DNA of 64,000 nucleotides from Stutzerimonas stutzeri (lineage in GTDB: Bacteria; Pseudomonadota; Gammaproteobacteria; Pseudomonadales; Pseudomonadaceae): contig NZ_JAMOHY010000006.1 of the NCBI RefSeq assembly GCF_024448695.1, forward strand, positions 62,001-126,000, in the 5' to 3' direction. Within the stretch, counting starts at the first letter, position 1, and each line of letters begins with the position of its first letter. Under the pieces are notes generated by a model. That model saw nothing but the letters and a program-made list of their open reading frames with translations, was not told where the DNA came from and did not search any database. This document shows, one piece after another, positions 27,058 to 34,959 of this stretch. Both the position numbers and the translations under genes were made by a program.

Positions 27058-27975
27058 ATGATTAAGATTCACCAGATGAATATCTATAACTTCGATCTCA
27101 ACCTGCTCCGCGTGCTGGACGCCCTGCTGCGCGAGCGCAACGTTTCCCGTGCAGCCCAGCGGCTTTCCCTCAGCCAACCGGCAGTCAGCAATGCGCTGGG
27201 TCGCCTGCGCGAATTACTCGACGATCCGCTGCTGGTGCGCGTGGGTCGTGCCATGCAGCCCACGCCCCGCGCGCTGAGCCTGGAAGTGCCGATTCGCGAT
27301 GCGCTGCAGCAGATCGAACACACGCTCAATGCCGGCGACTTCTTTGACCCGGCCACCAGCGGGCAACGCTTCGTCATCGCCGTGACCGACTACGTCGAGC
27401 TGATCTGCATGCCGCCGCTGATGGCGCATCTGGCCAGGGTAGCGCCGGGTATCCAGCTGGCGATCCGGCACCTGACCCCAACCCTGCCCGCCGAGGCCCT
27501 GGATAATGGCGAGCTGGATCTGGCGCTGGGGCGTTTTCCTGAGGTGCCGACGCGCTTCCAAAGCCGCCGCTGGGCCAGCGAAACCCTGCAGGCGGTGCTG
27601 CGCAAGGCACATCCGATGATCGACGGCGGACTCGATTTACCGACGTTTCTGCGCCTGCGCCATCTGTGGGTTCACGGCGGGCAGACCCGTGGCATGGTCG
27701 ATCAATGGCTGAAAGAGCACAACCTGACGCGCGATGTGGTCTACACCACACCCAACTACCTGCAGGCGGCGCATATCGTTGCCAGCAGTGATCTGGCCGT
27801 CGTGCTGCCCACTCAGCTTGCGCGGTACTTTGCCAAATTGCTGCCGTTGCAGCTGTTCGACATGCCGTTCGATCTGGGCAGCTTTCAGCTGGATATCGTC
27901 AGCGTCGCGCAACGGGAGCGGGATGCGGCCCTGCAATGGTTGATCGAACAGATCGTAGCCATCGCCCATGATTGA
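27058..27975 (+). CDS. LysR-family regulator of the acyl-CoA operon
   Basis: Transcription factor of about 305 residues. The N-terminal winged helix-turn-helix reads RNVSRAAQRLSLSQPAVSNALGRLRE, and a periplasmic-binding-protein-like effector domain follows. Divergent placement 84 bp from the 3-hydroxyacyl-CoA dehydrogenase gene suggests it controls that operon and itself. Possible starts are the ATG at 27058 and the ATG at 27076 (MNIYNFDLNLL); the second gives the more usual N-terminus for this subgroup. No strong ribosome-binding site decides between them. Confidence 0.93.
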   Translation: MIKIHQMNIYNFDLNLLRVLDALLRERNVSRAAQRLSLSQPAVSNALGRLRELLDDPLLVRVGRAMQPTPRALSLEVPIRDALQQIEHTLNAGDFFDPATSGQRFVIAVTDYVELICMPPLMAHLARVAPGIQLAIRHLTPTLPAEALDNGELDLALGRFPEVPTRFQSRRWASETLQAVLRKAHPMIDGGLDLPTFLRLRHLWVHGGQTRGMVDQWLKEHNLTRDVVYTTPNYLQAAHIVASSDLAVVLPTQLARYFAKLLPLQLFDMPFDLGSFQLDIVSVAQRERDAALQWLIEQIVAIAHD

Positions 27976-28373
27976 TGCCTGCCCGCCAATCCGCAGCAGG
28001 CCGGCTTTCGACTGAAACATAGAGCGATTCACGCAGGTGGGGTTGAAGGTCTCTCCAGATGGCAAAAAACCCGCCGAAGCGGGTTTTTCCTGACCATTTC
28101 AATCCGTTGAAGCGCCTTCCTGGCTTGGCCGATCATCCATGATCCTGAGCGCTTCCTGCGCTTCAGAGACGTGCATAGATTAAGCATCTGCAAAGAAAGG
28201 CAGAAGGGGCGATAGACGCGACGACGTGTAAGCCTTTCGCTATAGCTGTGTGGCTGACAAAGAAGGCTGAACCGACAGCAGGCCTGCTTCACACTGGTGC
28301 CGGCACCGCCTTTGTCTATGCTCAACCCATCCCGCATGGCCATGCAGGTAATAGTGAAAGCAAAGGAATGACC
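27976..28373. other. Long intergenic stretch between LysR gene and sdhB-like gene
   Basis: About 400 bp without a convincing gene. It contains the terminator at 28064-28088. Short open frames on both strands lack ribosome-binding sites and family resemblance. I see no tRNA. The promoter of the sdhB-like gene must lie in its right half, but no good hexamers stand out. Confidence 0.6.
28064..28088 (+). terminator. Rho-independent terminator after the LysR gene
   Basis: AAAAACCCGC, loop CGAA, GCGGGTTTTT: a perfect stem with T-tract on the plus strand and A-tract before it, so it can work in both directions. Confidence 0.88.
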
Positions 28374-29081
28374 ATGATCGACGTACTGGTATACCGCTAC
28401 AACGAAGAACAGGACACCAGCCCCTATATGCAATCGATGCAGGTGCCCGAAGCTTTTCGCCAGCGCATGGTGCTTGATGTGCTGGAGTCTCTGCGCGAGA
28501 CGGACCCTTCACTGGCCTACCGCCGCTCCTGTCGCGAAGGCGTTTGTGGCTCGGATGGAATGAACATCAACGGCAAAAACCGCCTGGCCTGCATCACAGC
28601 GGTTGCCGATGCCCTGGACGGCAGCGGTCGTCTGGTCATCCGACCGCTGCCGGGTATGCCGGTGATCCGTGACCTGGTCGTGGATCAGAGCCTGTTTTTC
28701 AAGCAGTACGAACGCGTCAAACCCTGGCTGATCAATGACGAACCGGCGCCCGGCATCGAGCGCCTGCAATCACCGGATGAACGTGCCCGGCTTGATGGCC
28801 TGTACGAATGCATACTCTGCGGCTGCTGCTCGTCGCAGTGTCCGTCCTGGTGGTGGAACCCGGAAAAGTACGTGGGCCCTGCCGGACTGCTGCAGGCCTG
28901 GCGCTTCATAGTCGACAGCCGAGACACCGCTGCCGCCGAACGCCTGTCCGATCTCGACGATCCCTTCAGCGTGTTCCGCTGCCGCAGCATCGGCAATTGC
29001 AGCTGGGTCTGCCCAAAGGGGCTAAACCCGATGGGCGCGATTGGACACATTCGCCGCGCACTGACGCAGCAGGGGACCTGA
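28374..29081 (+). CDS. Orphan succinate dehydrogenase/fumarate reductase iron-sulfur subunit paralogue
   Basis: SdhB-like electron-transfer subunit (235 aa) with no sdhC, sdhD or sdhA beside it. All cluster cysteines are present: [2Fe-2S] C53, C58, D61, C73 (CREGVCGSDG); [4Fe-4S] C146, C149, C152 and C213; [3Fe-4S] C156, C203, C209. WWWNP near 159-163 matches the quinone-site tryptophan. The residue after C203 is Arg (CRSIGNC), where E. coli SdhB has His207. AAGGA six bases before the ATG at 28374 fixes the start. It may pair with another flavoprotein or an alternative membrane anchor encoded elsewhere. Confidence 0.88.
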   Translation: MIDVLVYRYNEEQDTSPYMQSMQVPEAFRQRMVLDVLESLRETDPSLAYRRSCREGVCGSDGMNINGKNRLACITAVADALDGSGRLVIRPLPGMPVIRDLVVDQSLFFKQYERVKPWLINDEPAPGIERLQSPDERARLDGLYECILCGCCSSQCPSWWWNPEKYVGPAGLLQAWRFIVDSRDTAAAERLSDLDDPFSVFRCRSIGNCSWVCPKGLNPMGAIGHIRRALTQQGT

Positions 29082-29115
29082 AGCGGGCTTCAGCCACGAC
29101 GCACATCCTTGAGTC

Positions 29116-29541
29116 CTATTCCCGGCCCAGTGCCTCTTGCCTGGCGAGGAACTCTTCCTGCAACAAGGCATCGGTGACCCGCTGTGGCTCTTCATCCAGC
29201 AACGGATCGGCGAGCTGCCCGGTGGCAACCACTTTCGCATCGAGCTTGCCCATCAGATGGCCGATGGCGTTGTGCATTTTCTCGGCAGCCCCGTCGACCG
29301 CCAATTGCAGCGACTCGGCTTTGTGGGTGACCGATAGCGGCTGATGGCCCTTGGGGCGCGCTTCGATCTGGCACCGCTTGTCGGCAGCGCCGGCCTTCTG
29401 CGCGTTCTCGTCGCCAACGTGGACTTCCACCCGCATGAGGAAATCCTCGAAACGCTCCAGCCGGTCCTGCACCGCTGCGCCAACCCACTCATGAAGTCCG
29501 GAACTGCCTTCGATATGGTTACTTCTCACCTGGATCTGCAT
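29116..29541 (-). CDS. HPF/RaiA-family ribosome-associated protein
   Basis: A 141-residue protein whose N-terminal about 100 residues match the hibernation-factor fold: MQIQVRSNHIEGSSGLHEW and VHVGDENAQK, then RCQIEARPKG and a helix with AAEKMHNAIGHLMGKLDAK. It lacks the full C-terminal dimerisation domain of long HPF and instead has a short acidic tail. Family members bind the 30S mRNA channel to silence ribosomes. It is not in an rpoN-hpf locus, so it is probably an additional, stress-type copy. Confidence 0.78.
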   Translation of the reverse strand: MQIQVRSNHIEGSSGLHEWVGAAVQDRLERFEDFLMRVEVHVGDENAQKAGAADKRCQIEARPKGHQPLSVTHKAESLQLAVDGAAEKMHNAIGHLMGKLDAKVVATGQLADPLLDEEPQRVTDALLQEEFLARQEALGRE

Positions 29542-29633
29542 TGGATCTCACCTCTTTCGTGGTACGTCTCAAGGTTCGAGGATGAGACCCGCGCCGGGGT
29601 TCAGAATGATCGGACGGATCACCTGCACGCCGA

Positions 29634-30218
29634 CTAATCAGCCATCAGTTCCCGGTAGCGCCGCTGATAGTCCTCATATGACAGGTTTTCACCCATCAGC
29701 CGCTCGATCTGCTGCTGCCGGTACGCCGCCTTGCTCAAGGGTGCCGAGCCGTCGGCCACCTCCGGTGCAGGCCGGCCAAGGTTGAACGCGCCGTGGGGAA
29801 ACAGCTGGTGCGTGAGTTCGGCGATCTTGTTCTCGGCGCTGATGAATTTGTCCAGCCGCCCACCCCCCCAGCGCGCATCGTACTCAGCCTGCCCGACCTG
29901 GCGGCCCTTCTCGTATACGCGGATATCGGCATATTTCATGTACAGCGCCAGATCCCAGCCCCAGTGGCCAATATAGGTGGTGGCGAGCGCACAGCGATCA
30001 GGGCTGCTGCCGGGCGCCATCATGCGCGTCCTGAAGCCTTTTTCAGCCAGTTCGTTCTGGTAGGCACTGGTGAAGCCGGCACGCAGATTCGGCGCAGGAA
30101 TCATGCAGATCTCCGGCGCCAGCTCGGCGGAAAGGGTTGCAGGGGTGACGCTCTGCTGGATGCTGCAACCACTGATGGCAACAACGGCGACCAGTGTGAA
30201 CAACGATGCGATGCGCAT
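29634..30218 (-). CDS. Sbal_3080-type lipoprotein
   Basis: A 194-residue exported protein starting MRIASLFTLVAVVAISGC, a type II signal peptide with the lipid-accepting cysteine at residue 18. The rest matches the uncharacterised Sbal_3080 lipoprotein family as I recall it (ICMIPAPNLRAGF, YIGHWGWDLALYM and ARWGGGRLDKFI segments). It is anchored in the membrane facing the periplasm. Function unknown. The ATG at 30218 is used rather than one four codons earlier because it gives a normal signal peptide. Confidence 0.82.
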   Translation of the reverse strand: MRIASLFTLVAVVAISGCSIQQSVTPATLSAELAPEICMIPAPNLRAGFTSAYQNELAEKGFRTRMMAPGSSPDRCALATTYIGHWGWDLALYMKYADIRVYEKGRQVGQAEYDARWGGGRLDKFISAENKIAELTHQLFPHGAFNLGRPAPEVADGSAPLSKAAYRQQQIERLMGENLSYEDYQRRYRELMAD

Positions 30219-30291
30219 GACAACCTCCATGTCGGAAAAAGTGAATGGCAGTTTGCCAGCAGTCAGGACGCGCGTCTTCAGTCAATCTCCG

Positions 30292-31590
30292 TTACGGCTT
30301 GTGCCCGTACCGATCGGCCCTGCCACCCAGGTACCAGCCCAGCACAGCCCAGACCGCCGCACAGCCGGCACCCACCAGACCGATCAACAGGGCACCCTGG
30401 CCGAGCATGTCGAGTAGCGTCTTGACCCAGCCGCTGAGTGCGTCTCCGCCGCGATAGACCACCGTATCGATGAAGTTCTTCGCCTTGTACTTGCTCATCG
30501 CATCCAGCGGTGCGAAGAGCATTTCGCGACCCGGACGAACGAAGGCATACTCGCCAATGCGCCGCACGATCATCACCGCCGCCAGCACGGCAAAGGTCGG
30601 TGCCAGAGCCAAGCCGATAAAGCCCAGACAAACCAGCGCCGGTACCGCCGCCAGCAACACGCGCACGCCGAGGCGCTGAGCGATGCGTCCGGTGATGAAC
30701 AGCTGCGACAGCAACGCACCGGCCTGTACCACGAAGTCGATAATGCCAAACACCCGCACCTGTTCGGCACGGCCCGGGAACAGTTCGGCCACCAACCGCG
30801 CCTGCTCGAAATACAGAAAGGTGCTGGCGGTGGTCAGCAGCAGCACGAATGCCGCGATACCCAGCAGATAGCCAGACCCCAGCACCCGCGTCAGGCCGCT
30901 GAACGGATTGCCCGCCACCGGACGCCGCGGACTCTCTGCCGGCACGGCGCCAGGGCGCCCGGCGCCGCCCCTATCTCGCCAGTTCATCAGATAGCGCTTG
31001 AGCCCCACGGCGACGACCAGCAACAGTGCCGCCAGCAGCATCAGACCGAACTGGCCTGTCACGCCCACCAGCAGAGCACTCAGCGCCGGCCCGACAAGGC
31101 CACCGACGCTGGCGCCTGCGGCAATGAACGCGAACAGCCGCTTGGCCTGTGGCGCATCGAATACATCGGCCATCAGACTCCAGGCCACGGAAACCACGAA
31201 CAGGTTGTAGACCGAGATCCACACGTAGAACACCCGTGCCAGCCAGACGCTGTCGTCCATGAAGAAGAACAGCCCGGCAAACATCAGCAGGTTGAGGCAG
31301 AAGAAGCCGTAGACCCAGTCGATGTAATGAATGCGCGCCACCCGCGAGTTGAGCCAGGCGAACAGCGGCACTGCCACCAACATGGCGACGAAGGTCGCGG
31401 TAAACAGCCACTGCAGGTTTTCCACGCCACCCTGGATGCCCATCGATTCGCGGATCGGCCGCAGCATGAAGTAGCCGCTGAACAGACAGAAGAACAGGGC
31501 GAAGCCGGCCAGCGAGGCGGACAGTTCGCCAGGCCGGGCGTTGATCAGCCGCGCCAGGCGTACCTTGGCAACTCGCTCAACCGAAGGCAT
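30292..31590 (-). CDS. NTP/NDP-exchange-type major facilitator transporter
   Basis: A 432-residue inner-membrane carrier with about 11-12 hydrophobic helices. It resembles the bacterial NTP/NDP exchange transporter group (distant relatives of the ATP/ADP translocases of intracellular bacteria). Marks are FFCLFSGYFMLRPIRESMG in helix 1 and RRIGEYAFVRPGREMLFA plus YKAKNFIDTVVYRGGDALSGW in the C-terminal half. Its N-terminus overlaps the preceding aldo/keto reductase gene by 14 bp. The true substrate in free-living bacteria is not known. Confidence 0.82.
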   Translation of the reverse strand: MPSVERVAKVRLARLINARPGELSASLAGFALFFCLFSGYFMLRPIRESMGIQGGVENLQWLFTATFVAMLVAVPLFAWLNSRVARIHYIDWVYGFFCLNLLMFAGLFFFMDDSVWLARVFYVWISVYNLFVVSVAWSLMADVFDAPQAKRLFAFIAAGASVGGLVGPALSALLVGVTGQFGLMLLAALLLVVAVGLKRYLMNWRDRGGAGRPGAVPAESPRRPVAGNPFSGLTRVLGSGYLLGIAAFVLLLTTASTFLYFEQARLVAELFPGRAEQVRVFGIIDFVVQAGALLSQLFITGRIAQRLGVRVLLAAVPALVCLGFIGLALAPTFAVLAAVMIVRRIGEYAFVRPGREMLFAPLDAMSKYKAKNFIDTVVYRGGDALSGWVKTLLDMLGQGALLIGLVGAGCAAVWAVLGWYLGGRADRYGHKP

Positions 31591-32491
31591 CGGCGATCAG
31601 TTGACGCTGCCGCGCATCCGGCAGGCGCCCCTGTCCGGCCAGCAGGTTGTCGGCCATGTAACGAGGGGTCGACGTCGCCGGAATCACCGCCGTCACCGCG
31701 GGTTCGGCAAGGATGAACTTGAGCGCCAGCTGTGCCCAGGAAGTGGCATCGAGCTCAGCCGCCCACTCGGGCAGCGGCTTGTTCCTGACCTGCCCGAGCA
31801 GATTGCCGCGGGTAAAAGGACGATTGATCAGCGTGGCAATGCCGTTGTCGGCGCAATACGGCAGCAGGCGCTTCTCGGCGTTGCGCTCGCCCACCGAGTA
31901 GTTGAGCTGGACGAAATCGACCTTCTCCTGCCTGAGCACGTCGAGCAACCGCTCGTGTGCCGACTCCACATAATGTGTGACGCCGATATAACGAATGCGC
32001 CCCTGCTCTTTCAGTTCGCGCAACAGGCCGAGCTGGTTGCTGGTGTCCTGCAGGTTGTGCACCTGGATCAGGTCGATGGTATCGGTTTGCAGCGCCTCGA
32101 AGCTGGCCTCGATCTGCGCCAGCCCGCGTTCGCGACCGGTCGATGAGACCTTGCTGGCGAGAAATACCTGCTCACGCACAGAGCGCCGTGCAACCAGCTC
32201 ACCACTGACCGCTTCGGCATTGCCATAACTCGGCGCGGTATCGATCAGTTTTGCGCCGCCTTCGACGAAGATCCGCAGCACCTCCAGCAGCGCATCCATC
32301 TGCGGATCATCGAGGCCGACGTCATGGGTGCGCGAAGTGCCCAGGCCGATCACCGGCAGCATCTCGCCCGTGGATGGAATTCGTCGCTGGCGCAAGGGTT
32401 CTGCCCACGCCAGGGCTGGCAGGAGCGGCCCCAGCGCAGCGAGCGCGGCAACCAGTGCGGAACGGTGAAGAAGCTGACGACGCGTCTGCAT
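31577..32491 (-). CDS. Exported aldo/keto reductase
   Basis: A 304-residue NADPH-type aldo/keto reductase with an N-terminal export signal. MQTRRQLLHRSALVAALAAL then PALAWA carries twin arginines, suggesting Tat export of a folded cofactor-bound enzyme. Catalytic residues are visible: Asp in KLIDTAPSYG with Tyr, Lys in LASKV, and His in LIQVHN. The ATG at 32491 (GGAG nine bases upstream) begins the signal peptide; a longer frame from 32650 does not fit. It overlaps the downstream transporter gene by 14 bp, so both are co-expressed. Confidence 0.88.
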   Translation of the reverse strand: MQTRRQLLHRSALVAALAALGPLLPALAWAEPLRQRRIPSTGEMLPVIGLGTSRTHDVGLDDPQMDALLEVLRIFVEGGAKLIDTAPSYGNAEAVSGELVARRSVREQVFLASKVSSTGRERGLAQIEASFEALQTDTIDLIQVHNLQDTSNQLGLLRELKEQGRIRYIGVTHYVESAHERLLDVLRQEKVDFVQLNYSVGERNAEKRLLPYCADNGIATLINRPFTRGNLLGQVRNKPLPEWAAELDATSWAQLALKFILAEPAVTAVIPATSTPRYMADNLLAGQGRLPDARQRQLIADAFG

Positions 32492-32716
32492 GAGCGTGTT
32501 CTCCGGAGGGCTACACGGACTTGGCGATTGAGTATGGTCGACATCGCAAAGACCATCAGGCGATCGGAGGACGGAGGGTTTTCTGTTTGTTTCAGTGACG
32601 CCCCGCCATCGGCTGCTTGTCCGCCGGATGGCGACGCACAGTACTGGCAATATGCCGCCAGTTCGGTTTTACTGCGCCCGCCATCGGCAACCTACGCTAC
32701 GCGCTATCGAGACCGC

Positions 32717-32932
32717 ATGCCCCGCCAGACCCACAGACCAGATCCCCCTCCCCCGGCGGGCCCACACGCGACCACGCTGTCGAAGTCGCGCCGGAAACGG
32801 CACAACAACAGGCTGATCAGCCTTGTTTACGCGCTGGGCCTGCTGCTGATCTTCATCCTCAGCCTGCTTCTGCTGCCTGCCGATACCGGTCTCGGCAAGC
32901 TACTGTGGAGTTCGCTGAGCGCCGGACACTGA
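32717..32932 (+). CDS. Possible small single-helix membrane protein
   Basis: A 71-residue open frame: a proline-rich start (HRPDPPPPAG), a basic patch (KSRRKRHNNR), then one strong membrane helix (LVYALGLLLIFILSLLLL) and a short tail. The positive-inside pattern is consistent with a bitopic inner-membrane protein. The ribosome-binding site is poor and the open frame extends far upstream, so both start and reality are uncertain. It converges on the chemoreceptor gene. Confidence 0.4.
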   Translation: MPRQTHRPDPPPPAGPHATTLSKSRRKRHNNRLISLVYALGLLLIFILSLLLLPADTGLGKLLWSSLSAGH

Positions 32933-32974
32933 CAAGCAGCTCCCGGCCTCACGAGCCGTTTTGCACGGCTCGAT

Positions 32975-34609
32975 TCAAACGCGAAAACGCCCGACCAGCC
33001 CCGCCAGGCGCTGCGACAAGCCGGACAACTGCTGGCTCGCGTGCATGCTCTGCGCCGAATTCTCCGCTGCTTCGTTGGACAGGTCACGGATATCGGTGAT
33101 ATTGCGCGCAATTTCCTCGGTCACGCTGCTCTGCTCTTCGCAGGCCGTGGCAATCTGTGCCGCCATGTCGTTGATACGCCGCACCGCCTGGGTGGTATCG
33201 GAAAGCGCCTGATCCACTCCGGTGGCCCGCTCGACACTTTCGCGCGCCTTGCCACTGCCGGCATGCATGGCCTGAACGGCCTTGCCGACACCGCCTTGCA
33301 GGCGCTCGATGCGAGCCTGGATGTCCTTGGTCGATTCCTGGGTCCGCGCCGCCAATGCCCGGACCTCGTCTGCCACCACCGCAAACCCGCGTCCCTGCTC
33401 TCCCGCCCGTGCCGCTTCAATGGCTGCGTTGAGCGCCAGAAGGTTGGTCTGCTCGGCGATGCCGCGGATGACCTCCATCACATCACCGATGCTGGAGGCT
33501 TCCTCGGCCAGCGCCTCGATACTGTGCGAGGTGCTTTCGACTTCCTGGGCGAGCTGGCGAATCGATTCGATGGTGCCGCTTACCACCCCTGCACTCTCGT
33601 GCGCCTGGCTCTCTGCCTGACGCGCCGCATCCGAAGCACTCTGCGCATTGCGCGCCACTTCATGCACGGCAGCGCTCATCTCGGTGGCCGCGGTACTGAC
33701 CTGATCGACGGCGGCGTGCTCGCCGCTGATCAGCTGGTCATTGGCAGAGGCCATGCCGGACATCCCCCGAGCCGCCGCCTCGACTTCGGCAGTCACCTGC
33801 CCGACCTCGGCAATCAGGGGCTGCAACTTGTCCAGAAAGCCGTTGAAGGCCTTGCCCAGCTGGCCCAGTTCGTCCGCCGAACGGACATCCACGCGCGCAC
33901 GCAGATCGCCATCCCCTTCGGCAATCTGCTCGACACGCTGAAGCAGCCGACGCATCGGACGCAGCACCACCAGCGGCATCCCCAGAACCAGCACGATACA
34001 GCCGATCAACCCCACCAGCAGAATGGCGCCCTGCTGCGCAGCGACGGCCAGGCCCTCGGCAATCGCCGATTCACCGACACCGTTGGCGGCCTGATCTTCC
34101 AGCTCGCCAAGCTTGTCGATGGCCTCACGCATGGCCTCGAAGCGCACCTCGCTGTCACCGAAGCTCAACGCACTGGCAGCCTGCGGATCGCTATCGACCA
34201 GCTGAATGACACGCTGCGAAACCTGCCGCCACTGCTCGAAGCCGCGGTTGAACTGATCGACAAGCGCCAGCGCCTCGGCACTCGGTTTCATCTGGGCATA
34301 TTGCTGCACGCGCTCATGAGCCTGCTGCAGGTTTTCCGCATGGCTCTTGCGCAGTGTCTGAGCATGATCCGCAACGTCATCGCCCAGCAGGCTGCGTTCG
34401 GCGATGAACGCCTGATACAGATCGCGATCAGCATTGAGCAGCAGGCTGATGGCGGGCAGATAACGTGTCGCCAGCGTGCTGCTGGAAGACGCGACTTGAT
34501 CGATGCCCCGCATGCTCAGCCAACCCATCAGCACCAGCAAGAGCGCCAGAAAGCTGATCGGCAGGGTAATTTTCCAGCGAAAGCCGAGATCGGCGAAAAA
34601 ACGCAACAT
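32975..34609 (-). CDS. Methyl-accepting chemotaxis protein, four-helix-bundle sensor
   Basis: Membrane chemoreceptor of 544 residues: first helix about 13-32, a periplasmic helical-bundle domain (about 33-185), second helix about 190-212, HAMP (about 213-265), and the signalling hairpin with [20 protein letters not shown] followed by [14 protein letters not shown]. No CheR-binding pentapeptide ends the protein (it stops at GRFRV). AAGGAG precedes the ATG, and a sigma-28-type -10 lies just upstream (34637-34644). The ligand is unknown. Confidence 0.94.
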   Translation of the reverse strand: MLRFFADLGFRWKITLPISFLALLLVLMGWLSMRGIDQVASSSSTLATRYLPAISLLLNADRDLYQAFIAERSLLGDDVADHAQTLRKSHAENLQQAHERVQQYAQMKPSAEALALVDQFNRGFEQWRQVSQRVIQLVDSDPQAASALSFGDSEVRFEAMREAIDKLGELEDQAANGVGESAIAEGLAVAAQQGAILLVGLIGCIVLVLGMPLVVLRPMRRLLQRVEQIAEGDGDLRARVDVRSADELGQLGKAFNGFLDKLQPLIAEVGQVTAEVEAAARGMSGMASANDQLISGEHAAVDQVSTAATEMSAAVHEVARNAQSASDAARQAESQAHESAGVVSGTIESIRQLAQEVESTSHSIEALAEEASSIGDVMEVIRGIAEQTNLLALNAAIEAARAGEQGRGFAVVADEVRALAARTQESTKDIQARIERLQGGVGKAVQAMHAGSGKARESVERATGVDQALSDTTQAVRRINDMAAQIATACEEQSSVTEEIARNITDIRDLSNEAAENSAQSMHASQQLSGLSQRLAGLVGRFRV

Positions 34610-34959
34610 GGCATCACTCCTTGAAAGCTTTTCTGGTTATCGGCAAAGACGCTTGCAACGAGAGGGCACCAAACAGCATCGCCTGTTGCGCCACCACCAC
34701 GACCGCGCCCAAAGCGCAATGGGAGCCACACAGTTGCACAGCGACAGAGCGCAACCCTTGAGCCGCATCAACCGTACGACATGATTTTTCTTCTACTTAA
34801 GTACGAGCACCATGGTTGCATAGCCAGCCTTGCCAACCGACCAGTAGCCTGAATCGCACACGGCAGGCGCCAGTGGTATTCCCGATATGCCATGCAATGC
34901 CCAGCGACGCTGTTTACCGCAAGCGGCAGCTTCCCCATCGATCTGCGCGAGTACCGCCC
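34610..34959. other. Divergent intergenic region between the two chemoreceptors
   Basis: 350 bp without a supported gene. It holds the FliA-type element for the leftward chemoreceptor at 34637-34644 and, in its right part, the undefined promoter and leader of the FIST-domain receptor. A CCCGATAT at about 34882 is a poor FliA match without a -35. Confidence 0.6.
34637..34644 (-). promoter_or_regulatory. FliA (sigma-28) -10 element for the membrane chemoreceptor
   Basis: GCCGATAA, an exact match to the sigma-28 -10, lies on the minus strand 27 bp before the ATG, leaving a short leader with AAGGAG. The -35 region at the expected spacing is only weakly TAAAGTTT-like, so the assignment rests on the -10 and on gene type. 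Confidence 0.6.

Noticed and set aside
32952-32970. GAGCCGT/ACGGCTC hairpin as terminator between the small frame and the chemoreceptor
   Set aside because: No T-run follows on either strand; left unassigned.
33041-34624. A 527-codon frame antisense to the membrane chemoreceptor
   Set aside because: Same high-GC mirror effect; the opposite strand has all chemoreceptor domains.
34875-34895. Second FliA promoter for the FIST receptor
   Set aside because: CCCGATAT differs from GCCGATAA at two positions and no TAAA-like -35 lies at the right distance.
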